This document shows, in pieces, positions 13,301 to 24,158 of a DNA stretch of 64,000 nt. Source of the DNA: Baylisascaris procyonis (lineage: Eukaryota > Nematoda > Chromadorea > Rhabditida > Ascarididae); the NCBI GenBank assembly GCA_037389465.1, contig JAZARR010000088.1:5394001-5458000 (forward strand), in the 5' to 3' direction. The stretch's first letter is position 1, and each line of letters opens with the position of its first letter. A program made the translations under genes and the position numbers. The notes under the pieces were generated by a model. It was not told the origin of the DNA, did not search any database, and saw only the letters and a program-made list of their open reading frames with translations.

Positions 13301-16300
13301 TCAGCATTCATCACTCGTTTAGCGTAATATAGTACAAACTGAAACATTCGCAGTTTTCAATGACTAGGTATATTTTGAAATGAACACAATGAAATTTGTT
13401 TAAGTTTAATTTTGAAAAAGATGAGAAAATTTCAAAACTCATCTCAATGAATTATCATCAAATAATTATTCAATATACTTCATTCAATAGATGCTGACAT
13501 ACCTCTTCTCATAAATCGTTAGATTCTGTCGATTAAATTCGCCTTGATCGAGTTCTTTTTTAAGCGCTTCAGTCTCCAGTAATAAACTATTCGTCTTTTG
13601 TCGTAACAATGAGACATAATAGGACTTATCAAGAACTTGTCTACTAGCTGTAATTCATTCAAAGTAATTAAATATATATACATAATGTGCCAAAAAAACT
13701 TTTCATCTTCATTGTAATTATTTAATAAAATTATTTTCGATCAAAATCTATTTAACGGATATGAGAAGGCTAATTGCTATTGAACGACCACTAAAGCGAT
13801 AATGACGATCTTTAAATGATAGTGTATCTCGATGATGTATCTTTTGCGCTTAGGGATATACAATATCCCTTTTCATATGGAGCCTCACTAATAGATGATG
13901 TTACCTCATATTGGTATTTAAGTAATATGCACACGAATATCGATTTGTAGAAGGAGGTAAACCATACGGATCGCAAAGACTCCTCATGAACTTGGTCTCA
14001 TGATGAAGGGGATTTTTAAATTTAAGTGAAATCTTCGAAAAAGAACATTTTTCTCGTAGAGAAAATGAAGAAAACATAGTAGTCTCTCAATCTCAGATTA
14101 GAATCCGCTTATTCTACTGTAGTAAATTAGCTTATTCTACCGTAGCAAACTTATTATTATTTCTTATAACGACAATCCCCATGGGCCTTTTTTTTCAACA
14201 AAGCCAATAGTGGATTCGAATAACGTACTTCCAAGCCTGCTTGAAGCACGAACACCTGTCAATCCCTGTTGTGTTATAGGTCTCACTGCGCTAGCCGTTG
14301 CTACACTTCGGTTGAAATTCGACGATGGAGAACGTATTGCTTGCGCGGTACTCATTCTGCTTTGTACTCGTTCACCCTGAAATCTCTTTGCATCTTATTT
14401 TTGGGTAACGGTCATATGTCTTTTCGACTTTTGTAATCGAATGCTCAATTTGTTGAAATTATAAGTTGACATATCTACTATATCATTTTCATACTCAATC
14501 CACTCCCTTCTTGCCCTTCAAATATCCATCTTTATCCCAATCGATTATCTCTCTAACGGATCATTTCTTTCGAACGGTATATTCGAATTCAACGTACATT
14601 CGAAAAAAAAAAAAAACATAGAAAAAGCACAATCAATGATGAAGGTTGGGCAATACATTTAATGTACACTTTTATTTATTTATTTTTTTTTTTTTGGGGG
14701 GGGGGGCAGTCAGAAGTTCCTGAGAGAATTGCTCATCCGGTCAATATGCCCAATTCGCTATTTTTTAATCAATTGCTTCACTCTTCTAAACTATAAAAAT
14801 ATCGGTCATAATGATATGCAAAAAAAAAGCAAAAAAAAGCGAACCATTGAACTTCGTGGTGGTGGCATTGCTGCATTGCTCACTGCAATAAAAATATTTT
14901 TGAGATACTTTTTATAGCCATTAATTTTAAAGGATTTTTTGCATTACAACGCAGAACACATCACATTCCCTGTCTGCTTGTCTGTCTGCATATGTCTGTG
15001 TGAGTGTCTATTCGCATACAGTCTCCTAGCAGCTCCCACAGAACGAAATTCGATAAAACATGTTTCAACGGTTTGGCTTGAGAAGTGTATCATTGGCTGG
15101 TTACATTGAAGTGGTTATATTTTATAGCCAGCAAATTTCGCAACTTGAGCTTCTATATTTCGCAATTTCAGCTTCTATATTTCGCAACTTGAGCTTCTAT
15201 ATTTCGCAATTCCAGCTTCTATATTTCGCAACTTGAGCTTCTATATTTCGCAATTCCATCTTCTGTATTTCGCAATTCCAGCTTCTATATTTCGCAATTC
15301 CAGCTCCCATATTTCACAATTCCAGCTCCTATATTTCGCAACTCAAATTTCTACAGTTCTCGAGCTGAAACTACCAGACAGACAAGTGCACAAATGAATA
15401 CAGATATATAGTCATCTCCACAAGGAAAATTTGCAAATGCGATCGGACCGTTCGAGCACAGAATTAGGTACAGAACAAGTAAAGAAACATGCGAGGTGAG
15501 GTGAGACGATTTGCATCGTCGCATTCAGCTTGAAATGAGGGGGGAAGGGGGAGGACGAGAGACCTGTTTGTGGAACTCATAAGCGGCTCCAATGAGACAA
15601 TTATGAATGCACTCAGAAAATTTCACTCACCACCTCGTTGTATGATATTGCTACTCGCGTCCATTGCTGTTCGACTCAATGGGCGCTCGCTTATTTCTGA
15701 ATGGAAAGCATATTTATACTACGATATAAAATTTTTAAAGTTATTTAATCAGTTCATTAAGGACATTTTCTCCAGCAAAAAAAAAAAAAAAAAAAAAAAA
15801 AACTTCAAAAATTTGAGAAAATTTAGGAAATTCGAGTGGAATATTCAAATATTTCTTCGTTTTTTTCGATATATATTCATTTTTACATAACGTGTTGGGC
15901 TCATTAAGCGATTAAATAACATAAAAATCTAAAGAAATGTTCACAATAGGCTTCTATGCTACGATTGGAGAGGTTCTTTTTATTGATGAAAACGAAAACA
16001 ATTTTTTTTTTCAACGATTCGAACAAAATCAGCTAATCAGCAAACAATTCTTTGCAGGCATATATCTTTTAAATATTCTATTTTTATAGAAATAACCATT
16101 CGATAAAGTTATGAATTTTTGCCTGACCTTAGAAGAGTAAATTCTGCAAAATTATTTCTAAAAGCGTAGAAAAATTCAACCTCAGTAGACATTTCTAGCA
16201 GGATTTTCATATCCAACAACCCAAAAAAAAACTAGTCCACATAGGTTTATTTTACTTCCGCAATATTTTTAACGTTGACCAATGGTATACTATTAAATCC

Positions 16301-16512
16301 TTGTCGATTACAAGTCGACCTCAGTTATAGGTTACCTCTAAAGTTTTGTGACACCAACACGATTCAAACCTTATAATCAAGATTTTCGATCGTATTCAAA
16401 GTATCTAAAGCTTACTTCTTGCTGCAGTACTCGGACGCCTTACGCCACGTGCGGATGTGGCTCGAGAGCCAGCCGAAGTTTTTGGTCGATTTGAAGACGA
16501 CGGTTGCGACAT
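4321..16512 (-). CDS. IFT74: Intraflagellar transport protein IFT74 (complete, 14 exons)
   Basis: IFT74 is a coiled-coil core subunit of IFT-B; it pairs with IFT81 and helps carry tubulin into cilia. Exons: 16512-16416, 15696-15631, 14393-14229, 13647-13503, 13152-13092, 10883-10683, 10408-10252, 9565-9415, 8798-8719, 8092-7838, 7104-6941, 5335-5210, 4724-4614, 4380-4321. They total 1839 bases with every phase agreeing, giving 612 residues against 600 in human. The basic, disordered N-terminus carries the family motif RPITQQGLTG (92-101); then come LDKSYY, RLNTNTDL (182-189), heptad coiled coils to about residue 590, KKWQYIEQNNAALRE, and the C-terminal end AEYNANVVSWTRPK. Less certain points: exon 3 acceptor AATAAG|ATGC, exon 10 acceptor TTAAG, and exon 12 donor ACG|GTTATA, the last fixed by alignment length to human. 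In nematodes it would act in ciliated sensory neurons. It is divergent from TMEM222. I saw no clear DAF-19 X-box upstream. Confidence 0.93.
6318..6372. repeat. AAAT microsatellite
   Basis: About a dozen AAAT units, interrupted by ATATAAAC, in an IFT74 intron. Confidence 0.9.
9054..9312. repeat. 34-bp minisatellite in an IFT74 intron (about 7.5 copies)
   Basis: The unit begins TATCTCGGGAAAGTGC, then a T-run of 6-8, then CTTGGGAAACC. The array lies in the intron between IFT74 exons 9415-9565 and 8719-8798. Copies differ mainly by AAAGTGC/AAACTGC and by T-run length, which varies the unit between 33 and 35 bases. This is why all three forward frames look open; those open frames are not genes. 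Confidence 0.93.
10963..11010 (+). other. G-rich tract, potential G-quadruplex
   Basis: The plus strand shows many closely spaced runs of three or more G separated by one to three other bases, inside the largest IFT74 intron. It fits the G3+N1-7 pattern several times over. The G-rich strand is the template strand for IFT74 transcription. Confidence 0.7.
12186..13008. repeat. Pyrimidine-rich minisatellite in an IFT74 intron
   Basis: About 820 bases are almost purely C and T on the plus strand, built from diverged copies of a unit of roughly 55-60 bases containing CTCCACCTTCTACCTCACCA and variants with CTTACCCCCC. It lies in the intron between exons 13092-13152 and 10683-10883. The near absence of A and G removes stop codons, so one forward frame stays open for 277 codons (Pro/Ser/Leu-rich). 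That is composition, not coding. The IFT74 pre-mRNA would be purine-rich here. Confidence 0.93.
15133..15353. repeat. 22-bp tandem repeat in an IFT74 intron (about 10 copies)
   Basis: The unit is AACTTGAGCTTCTATATTTCGC. Several early copies alternate AACTTGAG with AATTTCAG or AATTCCAG, giving a 44-base higher-order period that fades towards the right end. It lies in the intron between exons 15631-15696 and 14229-14393. Confidence 0.92.
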
Positions 16513-17982
16513 TCTGAATGACCGATGAACCCTTAAGTGAATTTCTATTAGTGGTGCTGACAATAGAAGCTTAAAACATTACGTAAGCAATAGTCGATTT
16601 TATCTAGGCAGCTGGCTGTCACACTTTTACAAGCTTGCAAAATCATCCTAGACAATATCGTTCATCAAACATTCGTAAAGCATCATAAATTTATGCGCAA
16701 ATAGGAGTACCAATTAGTTCAGACCTTTGAAAGATCTGAAAACCTACCTCATGATATTGGTGTGCTGTAATAAAGTACCACTATGAGCTCCTTCGAAACC
16801 TCTCAGCTCACTATATGACGTCATAAGCAAAGATTTACTTCTAAGCGTTTAATATGTGTGGACAACACAACGAAAAGCGGATTATTATCCAAGCAAATCG
16901 ATGAAACTATAGGAATATAAATAAAAGAAAGTACGATACATGTTCCGAGAAGATGATAGATAGGTGAACAAATGGAAAGGTAAAAGGTCAATCGAATACA
17001 TAGGTGAACGTTTCCTGTAATTTGTCAACTGCTGAAATATCACCGTGTTTTTCTCACCAACCTATTAACTCGCTATTAAGAAACACTAATTTCAAGGGGA
17101 GGGGAGGGGGGTGGGGGATGAGGGGGGGGTGAGTTGGGGTGGGTGGGGGGGGGTTGGGGTGGGAAATGGGAGACATAAATGCAAGTCTATATTGAAGAAA
17201 GCACTAAACGATCAAGAACTAAGAGAGTTAAAGTGAAGCATTGCAAATGTTACCATGACGACGTAATTTTGCATCCCTCAACAATGAGGCACACACACAT
17301 ACACACACACCTAATTATGCATTAGCGATATTCATCAATACTATTCAACTATAAGTGATATATTTACTAACAAATGATATAATTCTATAAAGTGCATATA
17401 TTTAAATTAAAATAAAAGTTTTATGCTAAGAACGAAAATATCCGCATAGGGATAAAATATTATTTGTGCAGTGAGATTTTCACCTCCAACAAAATACTTA
17501 AGTGATATTCTTTGGCAATAATCTCAAAAATCAATGGCATTGAAACTCATATAACAGTTCATTTCCTACGATAGCATCAATAAAAGAATAGTTGATCAAG
17601 TTCGATATCGAATAGAGCATTAACTTTGAAGGTAATTTTATCTTGACATATAAAGTTCACTCAACTAGAAAAAATAATAAGGATAGTCCAAAAAAGATAC
17701 TCCTGCTCGGTAGTTCTCCACCATTTTCCCACTCCATCCGACCCATTATTCTTAGCCCTTAGCCATCCTCCTTCCGTTTTGGTACCAATTCCTTTTTCGA
17801 TTATCCACGATATCCTCAGATCACTGGAGCGCATATTTTGCAGCCTTTGATCTTGTGTTCAATCTCAGAAAGGAAAAAGAATTGGCAAATTGCCATCTGG
17901 AAAAATTGTTCGAATGCGATTTGTTATAGTATCTAGCAAGATGAATTTTATTGCTAGCTAGCTGGTTGCACGAAGTTTGCGG
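16513..17982. promoter_or_regulatory. Shared 5' intergenic region between IFT74 (-) and TMEM222 (+)
   Basis: The two genes start head to head about 1.47 kb apart, so this interval must hold both promoters. No TATA box or X-box could be assigned with confidence. The most striking element is the G-rich cluster at 17096-17163, followed by a short CA-rich run near 17291-17310. Confidence 0.45.
17096..17163 (+). other. G-quadruplex-prone G cluster between IFT74 and TMEM222
   Basis: About ten runs of three to nine G are separated by one to four bases over 68 bases of the plus strand, in an otherwise AT-rich intergenic region between two divergent starts. It meets the canonical G3+N1-7 quadruplex pattern several times. 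Confidence 0.8.
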
Positions 17983-20788
17983 ATGCAATCGTATATGCCA
18001 ATTTGTGAGTTATCGAAGACATTTAAGTTGAGTGGTGTAATGAAGGTGACGGAGAATCCATATTCTCCAGGATCGGCGGAAGACGGTGTGAGGGACGTCG
18101 ATCCATCGAGAAGGCGATTTCCATTGTGTATCGTGTGGACGCCAATCCCACTTCTAACGTAAGTCTACATACTTCCTTAGCGCTTCTTATGTATATTCCT
18201 TGACTGAGAGATGATTTTGCCCAGGTGTGGATAATATATAAAGTCTAGGTTCCAAGAAGTCAACACAAATGCGATTAATTAAAAATTACATGAGAAAATG
18301 TGAGACTTGAGTACGAAAAAACACAGTGTTTTGCATGTGAAATTGGTGCTACAATCATCAACAAGCAAAAATATTGGTTAAGAGTTTTTGCGATTGGCTT
18401 TTCTCGTATCAATTTCAAAATTTTTTGATTTCATTGAAATATTTTCTAAGACACGGTTGCTGACATTTTTTGAGATCCCATTGGCGTGTGCGAAGATTTG
18501 AGCCGGGGGTGGGGGGGTGGGGGGAGGAGGGAGAGGAAGAGAAAAGGCAATTTGTGGTCGCAACATCCTTTCCCCTTCGTATTTCAGATTTGTTAGTGGG
18601 GGGGGGAGGTTTAAATTTTACTTGCTTTCTACCGTGCTCTTCATCAGATAATGTGCACGGAATTAATTATTTCCTCATGAAATCCTTCATATTTCGAGTA
18701 ACATCCTGTCATCCGAACATCCTGGGCATGCCAGTCACTGCCGTCCTGCAACGCTTGATATTCCCGTCGCTGTACAGATGAATGCATTTTTCCACGCATA
18801 TTTTTACTGACTTTCATAGTTGCTTGTGGTTGTTTTATAAGCTTTTTTTTTTTCAGATGGCTATTTCCTTTTATGGGTCATATGGGCATTGCGACAAGTG
18901 GTGGGATTATTCGAGATTTCGCCGGCAGCTATTGCGTTAATGTAACGAATTATTTTTTAATAAAGAATTTGAATTTCATAAGGATTCTTACAGATAGTTC
19001 ATTGTGATGGTCCTCTAGAAGGTGAAACATGAAGGCAACGGAGGGCGGAAGAAAGGGAGGAAGTTGACCTCCCTTCCTGCTTAAACATATTAAAGTGTCG
19101 GAGGTAAGAGAAGAAAGAGGAATCTTGCAAGGACATTTCATCCTGTCTCCGACTCCATTCGGTTTACTTATGGGCCGTCCTTCCCAGAAGTCGAAAATTG
19201 CCGCTTTCCAACTATGCGTTGGGGGGGGGGGGTTGCACGAGCTCGAGGAAGATGAAGAAAACTTCCGCTCCTTTTTGTGCCGGGATATTTTTATTAGAAT
19301 CTTTAGTACTCATATCAGTTTACCGCATTGTGCAATTGGTTGTTTTGATCCAATTGATTATTGATTACTAATTATTGATTATCGATTATTGGTTACTAAT
19401 TATTGATTATCGATTATTGATTATTAATTATTGATTACTGATTATTGAAAAGGTAGTTCCTTGCTATATTCTTTCCCTAAATCGACAAGAGGTCAAGCAG
19501 AGTTTCTTTTTTTTTTTTTGTCTTAGGCATTTATAGAAATGTTGATAATTGTTTAATCGATTGTTTTGAGGAGAACGAAATGGCATTTGGTTGGCCAACA
19601 CGTTATTTGAAACTCGATGCGAATAAGGTTGTTGGTGGAGTTGAAGCATGGGATAGAGCTGTGAGAAGTGCTTCTGATGAGTACAATAATCATGTGGTAA
19701 TATACGATTCATCCCTTATTTTCAATTCTCCATCCAAAAATTAAAAAAAAAAAACAAATTTAAAGCAGCTTGATCAATAAGTACAACTTTTTGCAAAAAA
19801 AAAAAAAAAAAAAAAACAGAGCAATGAGACACTATTCGTACTTGTAATCAATTTAAGATTTAATTTTAAAAAAATGGAAGAAAATAAAAATTCGAAAAAA
19901 ATTTTATTAAAAAGCTTAGTAGATAAAATAGGTTTAAGAAAGTTTTATATTTCATTTGAATATCTTCTAAATGAAATTATTTTTTACTATCAAAATATTA
20001 TTTTTTTTTATTTCTCGTATTTCTATTATCCACCTCATTTCTTCTCATATCTATTCACTTATAGTTGATTGCTATTGAATAGAATGAATTGCAGCATAAT
20101 TTGTTATGCGATAATTGTCATTCACATGTCGCATTAGCTTTGAACGAGATGCGTTATGCACAACGTCGAAACTATAATATGTTCTATTTGGGTATGGAAA
20201 TGCTTTTTAGAGGACGTTATGTTGGGTAAACTTTATAATTGTTTTCTCTTTATATTTCTAGTAATTATGCAGATAACTTTTGAAAGAATTTTTGCTTACA
20301 TAGGAAGGAAAAAATATTACTTACACAGGAAGGAAAGAAAGGAAAACATCTTATTGCTTGTGATTTGGTACGTGCTTCGTTATATTACCTCTGAATTGTA
20401 TTGAAGTCATATAAGCATGCATTAAATCTAAGCGTATAATACCTCTGTAAACGAACCATTGAATATATTAATGAACACTACGAATCTTTTTTCATGGTAG
20501 GTGGTTCGACGTTCATTGGTTGGGTAGCTTACCTTACACGTTCATTGGGTAGCTTACCTTTTCCATGTTGGGTAGCTTACCTTACAGGACATGTGGTCAA
20601 ATGAGTGTTGCATCCTGAAATTTAGATTCACTACCTATATAATAAAGGAAAAAAGGAATCAGCATTTATAGAATTGTAACAATTTCTTTTCTTTTTTTTT
20701 TAGATTTGGTGGATTCCTGAAGCAGTGGTTGCCATCGTTGGTTTTCATGGTGTTCCTCATGTCGTTATTTATAATTTCTTCTGTCTAA
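17983..20788 (+). CDS. TMEM222: TMEM222 / RTE1-family membrane protein (complete, 5 exons)
   Basis: TMEM222 is a small conserved membrane protein of the RTE1 family. Its animal function is poorly defined; plant RTE1 acts on the ethylene receptor ETR1. Exons: 17983-18158, 18857-18941, 19571-19696, 20095-20225, 20704-20788. They total 603 bases, or 200 residues against 208 in human, with all phases agreeing. Diagnostic stretches are RFPLCIVWTPIPLLTW, GHMGIATSGGIIRDFAG (66-82), ENEMAFGWPTRYLKL, CDNCHSHVALALNEMRY (134-150), and a C-terminal hydrophobic segment LPSLVFMVFLMSLFIIS. The start is uncertain: ATGs at 17983, 17995 and 18040 are in frame, and the conserved part begins after the last. Exon 3 uses a TTTTGAG acceptor. 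An AATAAA at about 20935 could serve as its poly(A) signal. It lies on the opposite strand to IFT74, start to start. Confidence 0.92.
19353..19447. repeat. Degenerate ATTGATTA repeat in TMEM222 intron
   Basis: Around ten variants of ATTGATTATT/ATTGATTACT/ATCGATTATT occur in tandem between TMEM222 exons 2 and 3. Confidence 0.85.
20509..20588. repeat. Short direct repeat in a TMEM222 intron (3 copies)
   Basis: Three copies of TTGGGTAGCTTACCTT are spaced about 25-30 bases apart, two of them preceded by ACGTTCA. They lie in the last intron of TMEM222. Confidence 0.8.
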
Positions 20789-21457
20789 TCGCAAGTCGTC
20801 TTCTTGTCCTGAACGCATTTGTACCAATCTCCGTTTGTGATTGATTATCTGCTAATATTTTTATGTCCAATATGAGTGGTCCTAGTCGACGATGAGACAA
20901 CTCATGTTATAAGTAACCTACGACAGTTGGAAACAATAAAATTCACTCAGTTCCGTGATAAACGAATTATTGAGGTATGTTAACGAGATCACATATAGTG
21001 TGCACCTCCAACAGGATTTCATCGGTATTTCCTGCGAGGTAGATCTGCAAAAACTGTGAAGGTAATGAAGTAGAGCAGTGCATCATATGAATTAGAATTC
21101 ATGCCACTAAAGGTGGGTAGATGATTTTCAAAGTAGATGAAGCAGTCTGAACTATTGAAATAAATGTGCAATAAAAAATTAGTGCTGTCTTCTTTTTTTA
21201 GCGGTCATTGAATTGACCGCCTTTCTTTGCTAAAATTTGCATCGTGCATGTTATTGGTAACGTTCAAATAGTTTTAAAATGCCGAACTGATCCGATTGCT
21301 ATGTTTAATTAGGTCATATTTGAGACAATTATTCAAAAAAGTTTTATTTAAAAACCGAGAGGGTTGCTAGTGACCTTAGCCAATCGCATTTTTATGTAAT
21401 TTCCTCTCACATTCGGTATTATTGAAAGCATTGCGTTATTTTATAGAATTTCCTCAG

Positions 21458-22025
21458 CTGAAGTAAAAGCTTTCGGATATTCAATGACTTGGATCCGTTG
21501 CTTTCAGCACCTTAGCGAAGCCGATATACTTGCAATTGGATCAGGCGGTATTCCTAATTCTGCGTGTATCTTATAGCTTAATATTTGCTTGTTATAGCAG
21601 TGCACTGACGTGATTTATGTGTATTTTTGATGTATTTTAATATTGTACCAGCTACCTGCAACCACAGATTCAATGCGAGAAAACTTCATTCGAAATCCTT
21701 GTAATGAGGTAAATAAACTTTCATTAACAAGAAGGAAGTCTTATAGAATTTTGGGTAATATTCCAATCGTTGGTAGGGGCTTATGTCTCTCGGCGCTGAT
21801 CACCTCAGTCGTATTATGTCCACATTTGTCAAAACTGGATACAACTGGTCATAATAGTGGTTGATGAAATTCCTTCTGTAAGATGGAGATTTACGTGATA
21901 CTAAGGTGATTTATAAGGTTAGTAAGTGGTCGATTGGAGCTTAATAGTGATGGAAGTTGCTTCATGCAGGTACAGATCCACTAAATCCACTGAAGGAACG
22001 ATATTTATTGAGAGCTACATGGTAG
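21458..22025 (+). CDS. Unidentified gene, terminal exons only
   Basis: Three short exons with matching phases end in a stop: 21458-21547, 21668-21700 and 21970-22025. The joined reading contains AFGYSMTWIRCFQHLSEAD, then ILAIGSGDSMRENFIRNP, then TDPLNPLKERYLLRATW before TAG. Acceptors are TTTCCTCAG, AACCACAG and TTCATGCAG; the middle donor is either T|GTAATG (keeps phase) or GAG|GTAAAT (breaks it). AATAAA occurs about 85 bases after the stop, supporting a real 3' end. The 5' exons were not found: an open stretch at 20878-20974 precedes these exons but overlaps the likely TMEM222 3' UTR. I do not recognise the family. It lies between TMEM222 and MMACHC on the same strand. Confidence 0.4.
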
Positions 22026-24158
22026 TAGCCAACGTCGCAGATTCGTTAATGAAATGTAGCGCGTTGGGTTGCGTTTCGTAGTTCAAGTTGTATTGTACAA
22101 AGTATGTGAAATAAATAAAAATATCGTCGTAATTGTGTCACGTGCAAATTCTGGTATTCCCATTTATTTCCCCAGCAAGTACTCTTGAAAGTACGGTACT
22201 TGCGCTATGCGGAGGGTTTGCGATGAGAGCATTGAAGGTACAAATGAGATGGCAATCAAGCAGATCCATCATACCTATATTCATTGATCATCTGCCTCAC
22301 TGGCCGTAATAAAGGGGGAAAGGGGGAGGCGATCTGGTAGAATGTCAAAGTACAACGAAATGAGAGGGTGGGAAGCTGTAGTTGCTTCTGTCGTTTTGAC
22401 GCGATCGAACAGCTTATGGACATTGGTTGCAAACAGTGTTAAAGGTTTTATAATCGTTACTGTCTGTCATGTCATCGGGCTTTATGCAGTGAGTTCATGG
22501 CTGTCTTTAAGGGCACTGCGATACTGCACTATTTCAGTTCACTATGAAGAAAACCCTTCACGCTTAGGTGGTTGCGGATATGGGCCGGGAGTGGACCTTT
22601 ATAGATGTATACCAGCCAAATTCTCTAAGATGGGGGTTTGGAAGGGAACGTTATGTGCATTATCACGTCCACCATTCCTGCATGAGAAGTGCAAAGTTTG
22701 CTCATGGCCAGTCAACTGCTAGAAGTGCTTAGGCTGTTGTGTACGAGGGATTAGATGTAACCCTCCTGTTGCGGCGAATTTCACGACCGGTATATACCAC
22801 ACTTATCCACTATTCTAATTGGGATTTGTAGCTGTACATTTTTACAGTGTCTATTACTTTCAGCTTATTTATTTAAATATCACTAATGCAGATTTCATTC
22901 ACTGTTGTAATTGGAATATGTTCTACCTCTATGTGATATAAAATGCCTTTTATTACGTTATTGAGCCACTTGCAGAAAAGCAGCAAAAAGAAAATTGCCG
23001 TTCAAAAATACGAATTCTTTAAATAATCAAAAACTGTAATATTGAAAATTATTAAAAGACAATAGCATTCATAACTAACATATTTGGAATGTCAAATGAG
23101 TAGAAGATGGAATGTATAATTTGGAATGGGAAACATTTGAAGGTAAACGATGCCGTCGAGTTAAAAGCTTAGGTAGATTATTCATTTGAGGTCTAGTTTG
23201 GAGATATGTTGGTTCAAAATTCATGGAACTCATTTAAATTTTTGGAGATCATTGAGAAGGGGAGGCTGAATGTCAGTCAATAAATATTCTGAGTATAATC
23301 TTGTCCTCAATAAGTATAATCCTGCCCTTCAGGTTCAGCAACGATTGCTTCGATTACTGTAGCAGCTGCGTCGTGACAAAAAGCTGGATGATTGAGTGGT
23401 GAGTGGGGGAACTGTTGTGCTAGAGGGAGGCCAGACGATTGCGGATTGGGTTCTGTTGGTGGGAAGGGTGAGGATAAACTTGCAGCCAGGCATAGGAGAA
23501 CGATGTCTGGTTTGAAGTTACCTGACCAGTCGGGATTCTCTTGTAATCCAACAGCACTTAGTCGGTGCAACCAGCCTGGTCAAGTTTTCTGTCGGAAACC
23601 AGCCTGGCCAAGTTTTCTTTCGGAAACCAGCCTGGCCAAGTGTTCTGTTTGTAAAGTCCAGTGTTTGCCAATTAGCAAGGGTGATAAGCTCTAGAAGTAT
23701 TTTCCTTTAACGACTATGATAAGTTTCATGGCATAAAAATGAGCCTATGCAATTAGATTATGCTCTGCTTTAATAAAAATGTGTTTTTCGCATATGTTGT
23801 GTTTTCCTAATATTTTAAATAGGCCTTTGTCTCATAATTAGTCTAACAGTTTGAAAGAAGAATCAATAGTAAATGCGAAATTACTGTCGCCAATGGGGCT
23901 ATAAGTTTACTAAATTTAGGCTGACCAATGCAAAACGCGACCTAACGCTTCGGACATCCTTCCGGTGCTTTTAATATTTGATAACTAAGAATTTTAGTAG
24001 TAATTTTTTCTTATATTATTAAATTAGTAATTTGAATAACCATTTAGAGCATCGTTTCATGCGGTATATATCGATATCACTTCGAGGCAAAACGTTTCTC
24101 CAAGGACCTTGCGCAAAAATATCTATTCATTAATAATCACTGTACTGACGATTCCGCG
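22026..24158. other. Intergenic region upstream of MMACHC
   Basis: About 2.1 kb. It contains AATAAA near 22109 (end of the preceding candidate gene), a 126-codon forward open frame at 22342-22722 with no recognisable domain, and three copies of a 27-base repeat (23573-23656). No other gene is evident. Confidence 0.5.
23573..23656. repeat. 27-bp tandem repeat (3 copies)
   Basis: Three copies of ACCAGCCTGGCCAAGTTTTC followed by TGTCGGAA or TTTCGGAA, the last copy diverged. It is intergenic, upstream of MMACHC. Confidence 0.85.

Noticed and set aside
16513..16700. DAF-19/RFX X-box upstream of IFT74
   Set aside because: Searched by eye because ciliary genes often carry one; no sequence close enough to the 14-base consensus was seen.
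20878..20974. Open stretch reading DETTHVISNLRQLETIKF taken as an exon of the gene after TMEM222
   Set aside because: It has no in-frame start or good acceptor, its phase does not fit the next exon, and an AATAAA inside it suggests TMEM222 3' UTR.
22342..22722. 126-codon forward open frame between TMEM222 and MMACHC
   Set aside because: No recognisable domain, no splice partners, and plausible by chance for this length of sequence.
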